A stretch of DNA of 64,000 nt. It comes from VMCP01 sp965655465 (GTDB lineage Bacteria > Bacteroidota > Bacteroidia > NS11-12g > UBA955). Location of the stretch: the NCBI GenBank assembly GCA_965655465.1, contig CBFHGY010000003.1, forward strand, positions 1 to 64,000, written 5' to 3'. Made by a program: the position numbers and the translations under genes. Positions 25,739-34,450 of this stretch are shown in pieces. Numbering within the stretch: position 1 is the first letter of the stretch; each line of letters opens with the position of its first letter. The notes below the pieces were generated by a model. The model made no database searches, had not been told where the DNA came from, and worked only from the letters and a program-made list of their open reading frames with translations.

Positions 25739-26992
25739 ATGATTACTAATTGGATAACCCTCTCGATTTCATTGCTAAGTGTAAGCTTTTTTCAACCATT
25801 AGCGGCACAGGAGAAAATCACACAAGTTGAAATCGTAACCGACACCACTGAAACCACGCGAAAACTGCTTTCGCAGATGGACAATCAAACCTTTTATAAA
25901 TGGGTGCGTTCGGTAGGATTAAATGCTGAACAGAAACAATTCGATTTTATACCCCCCCCAATTCCACAATTTAAGGATAGTTTCGATTTGAAATTAAACA
26001 TCATTGATTTCAATGACACTATTAATATATACCTTCAGCTGCTTCGAAAGTCTATCTCCGATGACTCCAAGGTATTGGCCAAGATTACATTCTCTTCCCC
26101 CATAAATCAAGATAAAAGTGCGCGCGACTCTCAAATATTATCTAGCTATAACAAGCAAGAATACACCGATTCGTTGTGGTGGGAATTTGACAAAGCTAGG
26201 AAACAAAACAAAATTGTTCAATCCCCCCACAATGATGGTATTGACTTCAATCTAAAAGACCCAGGATATGACGATACATCGGTGCGCAGTATGCCAAAGG
26301 AGATTCAATTCCAAGTTGAAAAACCGGTACATCACGGTACCGCTTCTACCTTTAATTTCAACTTAGGTCTTTTGCAAATGCAAAACTTCGCAGGTCCTAC
26401 TACCCCGGTTTTGCGTTACGACGAAATGCCCGATTTGAACAATGCTAAAACGCTGAATATTGGCTTCGATGCCATGTGGGGCTTGAACCTATTTCGAGGT
26501 AATGTGCGCTTTTGGTATGGCTTATCTTATAATTTTTATAATTATCGTTTTCAAAACAATGCAATCCGAATCGACCCTAATCAAGATCAATTCAAATACC
26601 GATTTGCCGATCCCAACGATCCCAACGAAGTCAATCCCGAAAAATCCAAGTTGGTTTCTGAGTATATTGGAATTCCCTTAGCCATTAGCTTTGAAAACTC
26701 GAAATGGGAAGCCTCTAAATTGAGATTGATGATTGGCGTAGAAGGCGGTTATTTAATGAATGCCTACACCAAAGTGAAGTACTATGACGATCGGGTAACT
26801 AAGAATTATGATGATTTTTATTTGAATGAAATATCCGTGCATCCCTTTTTCAGATTTCAATGGGATAATTGGGCACTTTATGGAAAATATTCCATCTCTG
26901 GATTGTTGCGCAACTCCAATGCCATTAGTATAGATCCTATTGCTGCTGGACAAAAAAATATGGTAATGGGAATGTCATTTGTAATCGAATAA
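25739..26992 (+). CDS. Outer-membrane beta-barrel protein of the ECF cluster
   Basis: The 417-residue protein has a signal peptide (MITNWITLSISLLSVSFFQPLAAQ), a polar region of ~170 residues, and a C-terminal barrel of alternating aromatic and polar strands (RFWYGLSYNFYNYRF, LRLMIGVEGGYLMNA, FFRFQWDNWALYGKYSISGL, ending MGMSFVIE). The barrel part resembles the next gene product: both have an RFW(Y/F)G(L/V) strand followed by an Arg-Ile strand, so the two are probably related. The function is unknown; being 19 bases after the anti-sigma gene, it is likely controlled by the ECF sigma. Confidence 0.7.
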   Translation: MITNWITLSISLLSVSFFQPLAAQEKITQVEIVTDTTETTRKLLSQMDNQTFYKWVRSVGLNAEQKQFDFIPPPIPQFKDSFDLKLNIIDFNDTINIYLQLLRKSISDDSKVLAKITFSSPINQDKSARDSQILSSYNKQEYTDSLWWEFDKARKQNKIVQSPHNDGIDFNLKDPGYDDTSVRSMPKEIQFQVEKPVHHGTASTFNFNLGLLQMQNFAGPTTPVLRYDEMPDLNNAKTLNIGFDAMWGLNLFRGNVRFWYGLSYNFYNYRFQNNAIRIDPNQDQFKYRFADPNDPNEVNPEKSKLVSEYIGIPLAISFENSKWEASKLRLMIGVEGGYLMNAYTKVKYYDDRVTKNYDDFYLNEISVHPFFRFQWDNWALYGKYSISGLLRNSNAISIDPIAAGQKNMVMGMSFVIE

Positions 26993-27028
26993 CCGCAAAA
27001 AGAACTTAGATTTGTTTAACTAATATTT

Positions 27029-27907
27029 ATGAAACATACTTATATCAAACCCCTTTTTATCATGGCGCTTTTAGGATTGTCTGCCACCGTTTATGCTCAA
27101 ACCGATACAGACACCACTACCGCCGAAGACGATGTGGAAATGCCATACCCTAGTGTGGAGGTGATTGAAGAAGCCGCTGAAGAAGAAGGCGTATATGAGG
27201 TTATGCCTGATTATGAAGCCGTTCCTGAATATGCTTACGAGGCTCCCAAAGCAAAAAAGTGGGATTTTCAAACCCGTTTTGCATTCGGTTTTGTAAGTTT
27301 AAATAACGCAATTGCACCTGTATCGCCGGGTAATAATAACATTGGCCGCTACCTTCCAAAGGCTAAATTTATCAGTTCGAACATTTCAAGTTTTGAAATT
27401 GCCTTTGGACGCAATATCAGTGATGGTTTATGGCGCTTCTGGTTCGGTGTAGGCATTGAAGACGAATATTTCAACTTCGACGATGCAAATGTGAGAATTA
27501 GCGCTCGAAGCGATTCATTTTCCCATTATTCGGTAAACAACCTTTCAACTCCTATGGTAGGCAATAATGAAACGTCAAAATCTTCTTCTCTTTCCTTTGC
27601 TACCGTAACTGTACCATTGGCAATTGGATATCAAAATAAGGCTCGCAGACCCTTATATAAAATCCAAGCTGGTGCTTATGTGGGATATCGCTTTCAAACC
27701 CAGAGTGATGTAGAATATGAAGACAAAACCACGGTTTCAATTAGAGGGGACTTTCATGCAAATCCAATTATTATAGACCCTTATATCAGTGTTCTATATA
27801 AGAAAATAGGATTCTTCGCACGAACCAGCCTAATGCCATTATTGAATAATGTAGGCGCAGGTAATGAACAAACGCGCAATGCTTTTGGAATTACTTTCGG
27901 TATCTAA
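27029..27907 (+). CDS. Outer-membrane beta-barrel protein with acidic linker
   Basis: The 292-residue protein has a signal peptide (MKHTYIKPLFIMALLGLSATVYAQ), then ~50 residues very rich in Glu, Asp, Pro and Val (TTAEDDVEMPYPSVEVIEE and on), and then a barrel (FQTRFAFGFVSL, LWRFWFGVGIEDEYF, VPLAIGYQNKA, FFARTSLMPLLNN, ending AFGITFGI). The acidic linker would lie in the periplasm between the signal peptide and the barrel. It follows the related barrel gene by 36 bases and is probably the last gene of the ECF operon. No enzyme motif is visible. Confidence 0.7.
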   Translation: MKHTYIKPLFIMALLGLSATVYAQTDTDTTTAEDDVEMPYPSVEVIEEAAEEEGVYEVMPDYEAVPEYAYEAPKAKKWDFQTRFAFGFVSLNNAIAPVSPGNNNIGRYLPKAKFISSNISSFEIAFGRNISDGLWRFWFGVGIEDEYFNFDDANVRISARSDSFSHYSVNNLSTPMVGNNETSKSSSLSFATVTVPLAIGYQNKARRPLYKIQAGAYVGYRFQTQSDVEYEDKTTVSIRGDFHANPIIIDPYISVLYKKIGFFARTSLMPLLNNVGAGNEQTRNAFGITFGI

Positions 27908-27950
27908 TTTTCAATAGATAAGCTTATACACAGCGTTGGCTCATAATACC

Positions 27951-27958
27951 TAAATTTG
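27951..27958 (+). promoter_or_regulatory. -7 promoter element of menB
   Basis: TAAATTTG (followed by C) matches the Bacteroidota -7 consensus and ends only 7 bases before the menB ATG at 27966. The mRNA would have almost no leader. No TTG lies at the usual -33 distance. Confidence 0.55.
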
Positions 27959-27965
27959 CACTATT

Positions 27966-28787
27966 ATGAGTCAACGTAATTGGACAGCCATTAAATCTTA
28001 TAGCGATATTCTTTTCGAATTTTTCGAAGGTATTGCAAAAATCACCATCAACAGACCCGAAGTTTACAATGCATTTAGGCCACAAACGGTGACCGACATG
28101 TTGGATGCCTTCGATATTTGTCGCGAGAATCCTGACATATCGGTTGTAGTTTTAACCGGTGTCGGCGACAAAGCATTTTGCTCAGGGGGAGATCAAAATG
28201 TAAAAGGTGTTGGTGGATATGTTGATGATTCAGGGGTTCCTCGCTTGAATGTACTTGATTTACACAAAAAAATTCGTTCTCTGCCAAAGCCTGTTATAGC
28301 CATGGTAAATGGATATGCAATTGGTGGCGGACATGTATTACATGTAGTATGTGATTTAACTATTGCCGCAGAAGGCGCTAAATTCGGACAAACCGGTCCT
28401 AAGGTGGGAAGTTTCGACGGTGGTTTTGGTAGCAGTTATTTAGCACGGCACGTAGGCCAAAAGAAAGCACGTGAAATATGGTTTTTATGTAGGCAGTATA
28501 CCGCAGAAGAATGCGAACGCATGGGCCTAGTAAACAAAGTAGTTCCTTTGGCAGAATTGGAAAATGAAACCGTAGATTGGTGCATGACCATCATGGAACG
28601 CAGCCCAATGGCCCTTAGAATGCTTAAGCGTTCTTTTAATGCAGAACTAGACGGACAGCATGGCCTCATGGAATTAGCTGGCGATGCTACCCTTTTATAC
28701 TATTTAACCGAAGAGGCACAAGAGGGAAAACATGCCTTTTTAGAGAAACGTAAACCTGATTTTCAAAAGTTTCCAAAATTCCCTTAA
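27966..28787 (+). CDS. menB: 1,4-dihydroxy-2-naphthoyl-CoA synthase
   Basis: MenB closes the second ring of menaquinone by converting o-succinylbenzoyl-CoA to dihydroxynaphthoyl-CoA. The 273-residue protein has the MenB-specific segments: AFRPQTVTDMLDAF at the N-terminus, VVLTGVGDKAFCSGGDQNVKG, GYAIGGGHVLHVVCDLTIAAEGAKFGQTGPKVGSFDGGFGSSYLARHVGQKKAREIWF, and the C-terminal YLTEEAQEGKHAFLEKRKPDF. The Ser-Phe-Asp-Gly-Gly stretch and the GQTGP loop separate it from plain enoyl-CoA hydratases. No other men gene is in the window. Menaquinone would serve the SdhCAB complex encoded at 34.7 kb. Confidence 0.96.
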   Translation: MSQRNWTAIKSYSDILFEFFEGIAKITINRPEVYNAFRPQTVTDMLDAFDICRENPDISVVVLTGVGDKAFCSGGDQNVKGVGGYVDDSGVPRLNVLDLHKKIRSLPKPVIAMVNGYAIGGGHVLHVVCDLTIAAEGAKFGQTGPKVGSFDGGFGSSYLARHVGQKKAREIWFLCRQYTAEECERMGLVNKVVPLAELENETVDWCMTIMERSPMALRMLKRSFNAELDGQHGLMELAGDATLLYYLTEEAQEGKHAFLEKRKPDFQKFPKFP

Positions 28788-28793
28788 TGTGTG

Positions 28794-28942
28794 TAGAGGC
28801 TAGAGGCTAGAGTTTAGAGTTTAGAGTTTAGGGATTAGAGGGTAAGAGATTAGAGTATAAAGTGTATGGTCTAGAGTGTAATGTATATGGTGTAATGTGT
28901 ATATTCTTTACACATTACACATTAGCCATTACACTTTACTAA
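28794..28942. repeat. Degenerate heptamer tandem repeat folding into a long hairpin
   Basis: The whole gap between menB and the convergent gene is built of 7-base units starting with TA: two TAGAGGC, three TAGAGTT, TAGGGAT, TAGAGGG, an 8-base unit, then TAGAGTA, TAAAGTG, TATGGTC, TAGAGTG, TAATGTA, TATGGTG, TAATGTG, TATATTC. After 28910 the complementary heptamers appear (CACATTA twice, GCCATTA, CACTTTA, CTAATTA). The two halves pair: an inner 12-bp stem (28890-28901 with 28909-28920) and an outer 9-bp stem (28875-28883 with 28927-28935) around a 6/6 internal loop. It could act as a terminator for both genes or be a repeat family; the function is unknown. Confidence 0.8.
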
Positions 28943-29695
28943 TTAAAACAAGTACGACAATCCCAGGCCACCGTGAAATAATCGTCCCCACGCGAGAGGT
29001 TCTAAAATCATTGAATGCACGATGGCTTCATGATCTGTGTAATCCGTTCCTTCACCATAAATCGATACGTCTGCATTTCCAGTATTATACACATTAAAGC
29101 CTAATCCCATATGATAATCCCAACAAAGTTTATCGAATAATACCCTTCGATGACCCCATTGAATTGCAAAACTCACCGTGCTAAATCCTTTGCTGATTGC
29201 AGGCATATCTATTGCCTGACTCGACCAAATAATTTTATCGTCAATCCCCACATTGGCCAAGGCCAGTTCTATTCCGAAAAAAGAACCAAAAGGAGCTAAT
29301 GCTCCAGATTCTGTATTGTACCACCGCGGAGCGAAGAAAAACTCTGTTAGACTGTAACCTAAAGTTCCAGACCTTGGAGATGTATACTCACTGCTACCCC
29401 AATCATTATACTTTACCACACTGTAATAGGATAAATCGTGTTTGTCAACATCAAAAGTTCCCGAACCTTGACGTATTCCACCTCTCAAGCTAAAGTTCCG
29501 TTTAGTGGCTTTTTCATACGAAATTGACATGTGATTTTTGATATAAGGGCCATGAGCCATTAAACCTGAAATGTACATATTACTCGAAATTTCGACCACT
29601 TGAGTACTCCCCAAATAGCCAGGATTGCTTTGCGATTGGGCAAAAGATATATAAAACCAGCTCAATAAAAAGCCGACAATTTTTAAGAATTTCAT
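28943..29695 (-). CDS. Secreted or outer-membrane beta-strand protein, unknown
   Basis: The 250-residue protein starts with a signal peptide (MKFLKIVGFLLSWFYISFAQ). The rest shows alternating patterns of outer-membrane strands (ISYEKATKRNFSLRGGIRQGSG, GTLGYSLTEFFFAPRWYN, VSFAIQWGHRRVLFDKLCWDYHMGLGFNVYN) and ends LFHGGLGLSYLF, with a C-terminal aromatic typical of barrels. No known family is recognised. It begins one base after the M48 protease gene ends and is probably translated from the same mRNA, so it may act with that protease at the outer membrane (inference). Confidence 0.7.
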   Translation of the reverse strand: MKFLKIVGFLLSWFYISFAQSQSNPGYLGSTQVVEISSNMYISGLMAHGPYIKNHMSISYEKATKRNFSLRGGIRQGSGTFDVDKHDLSYYSVVKYNDWGSSEYTSPRSGTLGYSLTEFFFAPRWYNTESGALAPFGSFFGIELALANVGIDDKIIWSSQAIDMPAISKGFSTVSFAIQWGHRRVLFDKLCWDYHMGLGFNVYNTGNADVSIYGEGTDYTDHEAIVHSMILEPLAWGRLFHGGLGLSYLF

Positions 29696-31987
29696 TTATT
29701 TAAGTGTTTTGGCGTGTTTGATTTCGTAAAGGGTTTCGTAAATATGTGCTTTAATATAGTCGTTTTGCAATTTTACATTGCGATTGCGTTCATGGGTAAG
29801 TACCATTTTACTCGTTTCGGTATTAAACACCACCGTAAATTGCTTGGTAAATCCATCTGTTTGAAGTTGAAAATACAAATACACCGGCAAATAGGGTAAG
29901 AACATAATAGAAGTCATTAATCCATTAATATCCAAGGGCCTTTTATACAATACATATTCATAACCGGTCCATGCTACCAAAGGCGTTTTATACCCATTCA
30001 TTACATCAGTTACATATTGAGAATAAAAGAGAATCATTTGATTTGTGTCGTTGTTTAGACGCTCCATCATCCAATCATTTACCTGTGTAAAGCGGTTTAA
30101 GTCTTCGGTTTTCAATCCTGCTTTTGCCTTGTTTTCAAGCACGTACAAGTTATCTTTTGAAGCTTGAGCCACTTCTTTCCAAATTTTGGTAAAGAGCAAT
30201 TTAGATTTTTCTTCCCCAAAATAATTGCGTTCGTTTTCACTGAAATTCTTCCCACTGTATTGGGTTAGTTTGGGCTGCATAAGTACCAATCCTGTATAAT
30301 CCGGATTTTCATGCTGATATCGCATTTTCTCAGCTTCTTTATTTTTCTGTGCTTTTTCTCGAGAATCGCGAGTATTTGCAATTTCGTTAAAATCTACAAT
30401 ACCTCTATTCAGTTCTTTTTTTAAATTTTCCCCTTGTGGCAATTGGTATAATGACGCGAAGAAATAGGGTTCATCTTGGGCAATAGCAACGGCTGTTTCT
30501 GTTCTCCGCGTGGGTCTCGAAAGCAATCCGCTTCCTGGGTTCTCTCCGATCGCATCTTCTACCTTAAGGGTTTTAACTGCCGCAGAATCCGTTGATTTTA
30601 CCGTATAATTTAGGAATGTTCTTAAATCGATTAATGCCTTTTTTTGCGACAAGGTTAAACACTCATTCCACAATTTACTGATAAACGGATCTTCCGGATA
30701 TTTCACTTTTTCCAACCATAGAATGCGCAAGGAAAAAGCAGACAACTCTTTAGAAGACAGTGCTTTTAATCCTGCAGAAATCGGCCTCCACATACCTCGA
30801 TTGCTTTGAATTTCGCACCCGTATTTGTCTAAATCATGACCCGATAATTTGTGCGATAAAATACCATAAATCGACATGGACTTAATCCTGGAAACAAAAG
30901 GGGTTGGTCCGTATAACAATTCAAAAATGCGCGAAAGGTAGAATGTGCGTCCAAAATCTGCACGCCGCATGAATAAAAGAAGCAATTCATGTCGGGCAAT
31001 TTTTTGCATTTTGTCGAAGGAATCCTTGCCTATTACATAAATTTGCTTCCCAGCCATATTCATTGAGGCAACCCGATCTTTCAAAGCCAAAATTCGCATA
31101 TCCAAATGCGGATGCGTACGATTGGGATCTATGAGTTCCTTTTCGTCCGATTTTTTATTTTCTGCATCGCTTTTAGCAATTTCGTTCTGAATGCGTTCCT
31201 TTAACTCTGTAGGAAATTTATAGTACTCAGATTCAAAAGAATCTAAGGATAGCGGGGTTTCTAAAAAAGGATACGAACTGTATTTGAGAACTTCAAAACC
31301 ATAAATACCCTCCGCAACGTTGTACGGGGTTTTTTCAATCATCTCGTAACCCAAATCATCGGCTTCTAATTCTTGGTCCTTCGAAAATCGATATAAATCT
31401 TGTAGTTTTTGTTCGAGTTGTTCGCCATTCAATTCCTTTTTGGCCTGAGACACATCTTTAAAAGATTGAAAAGAGTGTTTTTTTACGTAATGTTGGATTT
31501 CATGAGCCAGTACCACGGCCAATTGAGCCTCATTCTCGATGCGTGCCAATAATCCGATGCTTACAAACACCAAGCCGCCAGACGTGGTATATGCATTGGG
31601 TACATGCGAACGCAACACGTAAAATTGCAATTTATCTGCAAGATCGGGATAGGATTCTAAGACTTTCAACCCCACTTTTTCGACGTAATTTGACATCCCT
31701 TCCCCGTACAGAATTTGCCCGCCTGTTAATAGTTCTTCCTCTACAAAACCCACCCGAATTGAATGTTCTTGTTCTTGACGCTTGCTTTTTCTGTCAGCTC
31801 GACTGCTTTTGATATCCTTGATTTTACTTTGAACCAAACTCGTGGTACTATTTTTCAAGGTAGTAGGAATTCCACCTCCAGATTGAGCTGGCTTATACTG
31901 GGCAAAATCGATGCTTTGACCGGTTAAAGGGAGCATTATTGCGGCAATTGCTGCGCAGAATACATGCTTAAAAAATGCGGAATGCAT
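29696..31987 (-). CDS. Secreted M48 family zinc metallopeptidase
   Basis: From ATG 31987 the protein has 763 residues. The signal peptide is MHSAFFKHVFCAAIAAIMLPLTGQ. The M48 zinc site AHEIQHYVKKH has its HEIQH at residues ~162-166, and the third ligand is in the helix QELEADDLGYEMIEK. Upstream lies the usual GGLVFVSIGLL strand. The remaining ~500 residues are mostly polar helices with tetratricopeptide-like spacing (inference) and no second catalytic motif. Related secreted M48 proteins degrade or chaperone outer-membrane proteins (BepA/LoiP). The frame can start at TTG 31993 but ATG 31987 gives the better signal peptide. The next gene follows directly (0 bases). Confidence 0.88.
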   Translation of the reverse strand: MHSAFFKHVFCAAIAAIMLPLTGQSIDFAQYKPAQSGGGIPTTLKNSTTSLVQSKIKDIKSSRADRKSKRQEQEHSIRVGFVEEELLTGGQILYGEGMSNYVEKVGLKVLESYPDLADKLQFYVLRSHVPNAYTTSGGLVFVSIGLLARIENEAQLAVVLAHEIQHYVKKHSFQSFKDVSQAKKELNGEQLEQKLQDLYRFSKDQELEADDLGYEMIEKTPYNVAEGIYGFEVLKYSSYPFLETPLSLDSFESEYYKFPTELKERIQNEIAKSDAENKKSDEKELIDPNRTHPHLDMRILALKDRVASMNMAGKQIYVIGKDSFDKMQKIARHELLLLFMRRADFGRTFYLSRIFELLYGPTPFVSRIKSMSIYGILSHKLSGHDLDKYGCEIQSNRGMWRPISAGLKALSSKELSAFSLRILWLEKVKYPEDPFISKLWNECLTLSQKKALIDLRTFLNYTVKSTDSAAVKTLKVEDAIGENPGSGLLSRPTRRTETAVAIAQDEPYFFASLYQLPQGENLKKELNRGIVDFNEIANTRDSREKAQKNKEAEKMRYQHENPDYTGLVLMQPKLTQYSGKNFSENERNYFGEEKSKLLFTKIWKEVAQASKDNLYVLENKAKAGLKTEDLNRFTQVNDWMMERLNNDTNQMILFYSQYVTDVMNGYKTPLVAWTGYEYVLYKRPLDINGLMTSIMFLPYLPVYLYFQLQTDGFTKQFTVVFNTETSKMVLTHERNRNVKLQNDYIKAHIYETLYEIKHAKTLK

Positions 31988-32000
31988 CCGCAATTATACT

Positions 32001-32008
32001 CAAAATTA
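32001..32008 (-). promoter_or_regulatory. -7 promoter element of the M48 gene
   Basis: On the minus strand this reads TAATTTTG, matching TAnnTTTG, 13 bases before the ATG at 31987. The leader would be short. Confidence 0.4.
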
Positions 32009-32027
32009 TGTAGGGAAGAGAAGGACT

Positions 32028-33146
32028 TTAAAAAAAGTCCTTCATTCGATCAAAAAAGGATTTATTATCCTCCCCGGGTTTAAAGTTTTTACTTTCCTGT
32101 AATTTCATCAACAGCTCTTTTTCTTCACTGCTAATTTTTTGTGGAACATATACATTGATCACAACGAGTTGATCGCCCGTGCCATATCCATTTAAATCGG
32201 GAAATCCTTTGCCTTTTAAACGCAATACTTTTCCTGCTTGAGTACCTGAATCAACTTTGATTTTAGCTTTACCATCTAGGGTTGGAACTTCCACGCTTGC
32301 ACCCATTGCGGCTTCGGGAAAACTCAACCATAAATTGTAAATCACATTATTATTATCGCGTTTCAATTCCTCATGAGCAACTTCCTCTATGAGTACAATT
32401 AAATCACCCGATGCACCTCCTGCAGGACCTTCATTTCCTTTTCCTTGCACACTCAACTGCATGCCATCGGCAACGCCTCCTGGGATTTTGATAGATGTTT
32501 CAAATTCCTGTGCAATTAAACCCTGTTCATTAGCTTCCTTCGGTTTGCTTTCGATTACTTTCCCCATTCCCTGACATACGGGACACGCACTTTGGGTGGC
32601 CATTTGTCCTAAAAAGGTATTGGTAACTTGTTTTACAACACCGCTTCCCCCACAATGTCTGCAATTGCCAAATTTCACATCTTGGGCTGCAACCATTCTG
32701 CGATACTTAACTTTCTTCTCAACTCCATTGCGCATATCGGCAAGAGTTAGCTTCAGCTTTATGCGAATATTTGACCCAACGGTTCTTCGGTTTCCACGGC
32801 CTCGGCCTCCACCGCCACCGAAGAATGATCCGAAGATATTATCGTCGCCAAAAACATCTCCAAACTGAGAGAAAATATCATCCATACTAAAGCCGCCACC
32901 GCCGCCAAATCCAGATCCTCCGCCCATACCAGCATGACCAAATTGGTCGTATCGGCTCTTTTTCTCGGGATTGGACAATACGTCGTAGGCTTCTGCCGCT
33001 TCCTTGAATTTTTCTTCGGCATCTTTGTCATCCGGATTTTTATCTGGATGAAATTTGATTGCCAATTTGCGGTAGGCTTTTTTTAATTCGTCTGCACTGG
33101 CATTTTTGGAAACACCCAGCACGTCATAATAATCTCTTTTGCTCAT
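32028..33146 (-). CDS. dnaJ: DnaJ chaperone with only two of four zinc motifs
   Basis: The 372-residue co-chaperone has a J domain (residues 4-69, HPD at 33-35), a Gly/Phe-rich linker (~73-118), and two beta-barrel substrate domains. The zinc-finger region should hold four CxxCxGxG motifs. Only two are present: CRHCGGSG (Cys162, Cys165) and CPVCQGMG (Cys188, Cys191). The positions of motif 1 (KYRRMVAAQDVKFG) and motif 4 (ESKPKEANEQGL) have no Cys. Thus zinc centre I (motifs 1 and 4) is lost and centre II (motifs 2 and 3) kept. In E. coli, centre II is the one needed to work with DnaK. The gene lies 3 bases after grpE, so the two are an operon. Confidence 0.95.
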   Translation of the reverse strand: MSKRDYYDVLGVSKNASADELKKAYRKLAIKFHPDKNPDDKDAEEKFKEAAEAYDVLSNPEKKSRYDQFGHAGMGGGSGFGGGGGFSMDDIFSQFGDVFGDDNIFGSFFGGGGGRGRGNRRTVGSNIRIKLKLTLADMRNGVEKKVKYRRMVAAQDVKFGNCRHCGGSGVVKQVTNTFLGQMATQSACPVCQGMGKVIESKPKEANEQGLIAQEFETSIKIPGGVADGMQLSVQGKGNEGPAGGASGDLIVLIEEVAHEELKRDNNNVIYNLWLSFPEAAMGASVEVPTLDGKAKIKVDSGTQAGKVLRLKGKGFPDLNGYGTGDQLVVINVYVPQKISSEEKELLMKLQESKNFKPGEDNKSFFDRMKDFF

Positions 33147-33149
33147 TTT

Positions 33150-33719
33150 TTATTTCCCCACCACTACTTTGGCGAATCTAATTACTTTATCGTTTAAGAA
33201 ATAACCCTTTTCCAAAACATCGATCACTTTCCCCTTCATGTCTTCACTTGGGGCTTCAAATTGCGTCACCGCCTCATGAATTTCAGGATCGAAGGTTTCC
33301 CCTTGAGCGTTCATAGGTTTCAACCCTTTCTTTTCCAAAGTGCTATACATTTTTTTATAGATCAACTCCATTCCTTCAACTGCAGAATTGTTTTCAGCTT
33401 GTTGCATGGATTTAATTGCACGCTCCATATCGTCAACAATTGGCAACATTTCTACCATTAAATCTTTAGAAGCGGTTTGCATCCATTCTAAACGTTCTTT
33501 AGTCGTTCTGCGGCGAAAATTTTCAAATTCACTGTATAAGCGCAAATATTTCTCTCTTTCAGCCTGAACGGGATCCTGAACATCTCCCGTCACCTCATTA
33601 CCCTCTTCAATGGGGGATGATTCCTCAGCACTTACTTCGTCGTTTGATGTTGTATCCTGCAACGCGTCTGGGTTTACGATGGGTTCCTCTTGAGAATTAT
33701 TTTTTGACTTCTTATTCAT
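33150..33719 (-). CDS. grpE: GrpE nucleotide exchange factor
   Basis: GrpE releases ADP from DnaK. From ATG 33719 the product has 189 residues: an acidic, disordered N-terminus (to ~50), the long helix with ERLEWMQTASKDLMVEMLPIVDDMERAIKSM, and the C-terminal beta domain (GLKPMNAQGETFDPEIHEAVTQFE...GKVIDVLEKGYFLNDKVIRFAKVVVGK). These last segments are the GrpE signature. Upstream in-frame ATGs at 33728 and 33752 are possible; 33719 was chosen because MNKKSKNN is the usual basic beginning. dnaJ follows 3 bases after the stop. dnaK is not in the window. Confidence 0.95.
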   Translation of the reverse strand: MNKKSKNNSQEEPIVNPDALQDTTSNDEVSAEESSPIEEGNEVTGDVQDPVQAEREKYLRLYSEFENFRRRTTKERLEWMQTASKDLMVEMLPIVDDMERAIKSMQQAENNSAVEGMELIYKKMYSTLEKKGLKPMNAQGETFDPEIHEAVTQFEAPSEDMKGKVIDVLEKGYFLNDKVIRFAKVVVGK

Positions 33720-33850
33720 GTTAAACATCTTTCTTCTGTTTCTTTCAAACACTTTGCCATTTACAAATTAACAGCACTTTGTGCCAAGATGTCATAATTA
33801 TTTAGGGATAACCACAATTTTGTCACATTAATTTCGTATTATCGTGTCAC

Positions 33851-34450
33851 ATGTTTACCGGGATAATTGAAGATACTGCCATACTTGTTGACCGCATCAT
33901 TGAAAATTCAAATGTGCATTTCATTTTTGAGCATCCGATTGCACAAGAGTTACATGTGGATCAAAGTGTTGCTCACGACGGCATTTGCCTCACTATCGTT
34001 CATATAGATTTGGATAAAAACCAATACCGGGTAACAGCTATTAAAGAAACCCTAGACCGCACACATATTGGTTTTTGGAATATTGGATACCGAGCTAATA
34101 TAGAACGCTGTATGCCAGCAAATGGCCGTTTCGACGGACATATCGTACAAGGGCATGTAGATGCGATAGGACATATCGACGAAATACATGACCTCAACGG
34201 GTCTCACATGGTATTTGTTTCCCACCCAAAATCTAGCGGAATAACCGTACCTAAAGGAAGTATTACCATTAATGGAGTAAGTTTAACCGTAGTAGATTCC
34301 TTCATTGACGCGTTCAGTGTTGCCATAATCCCGCACACTTGGGAGAAAACAAATTTAGGCGATTTAAAAGCGGGCGACAAAGTAAACCTAGAGTTTGATA
34401 TTTTAGGAAAATATATAACCCGTATGCAACAAATTCAGAACGAATTGTAA
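33851..34450 (+). CDS. ribE: Riboflavin synthase, alpha subunit
   Basis: Makes riboflavin from two molecules of 6,7-dimethyl-8-ribityllumazine. The 199-residue protein has two lumazine-binding repeats, each of ~95 residues: the first begins MFTGIIED and includes SVAHDGICLTIV and the GRFDGHIVQGHVDAIG joint, the second includes GSITINGVSLTVVD and FSVAIIPHTWEKTNLGDLKAGDKVNLEFDILGKYITR. All are typical and the length is normal. It is monocistronic and divergent from grpE. The symbol ribC is used in some genomes. Confidence 0.95.
   Translation: MFTGIIEDTAILVDRIIENSNVHFIFEHPIAQELHVDQSVAHDGICLTIVHIDLDKNQYRVTAIKETLDRTHIGFWNIGYRANIERCMPANGRFDGHIVQGHVDAIGHIDEIHDLNGSHMVFVSHPKSSGITVPKGSITINGVSLTVVDSFIDAFSVAIIPHTWEKTNLGDLKAGDKVNLEFDILGKYITRMQQIQNEL

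Noticed and set aside
32021..32042. Hairpin AAGGACTTT/AAAGTCCTT over the dnaJ stop codon as terminator
   Set aside because: No T-run follows on the minus strand, so I do not call it an intrinsic terminator; it may be a weak structure only.
33720..33850. CIRCE-like or sigma-54-like element upstream of grpE (TTGGCACAAAGTGC on the minus strand)
   Set aside because: The half-sites and spacing do not match CIRCE (TTAGCACTC-N9-GAGTGCTAA) or the -24/-12 consensus.
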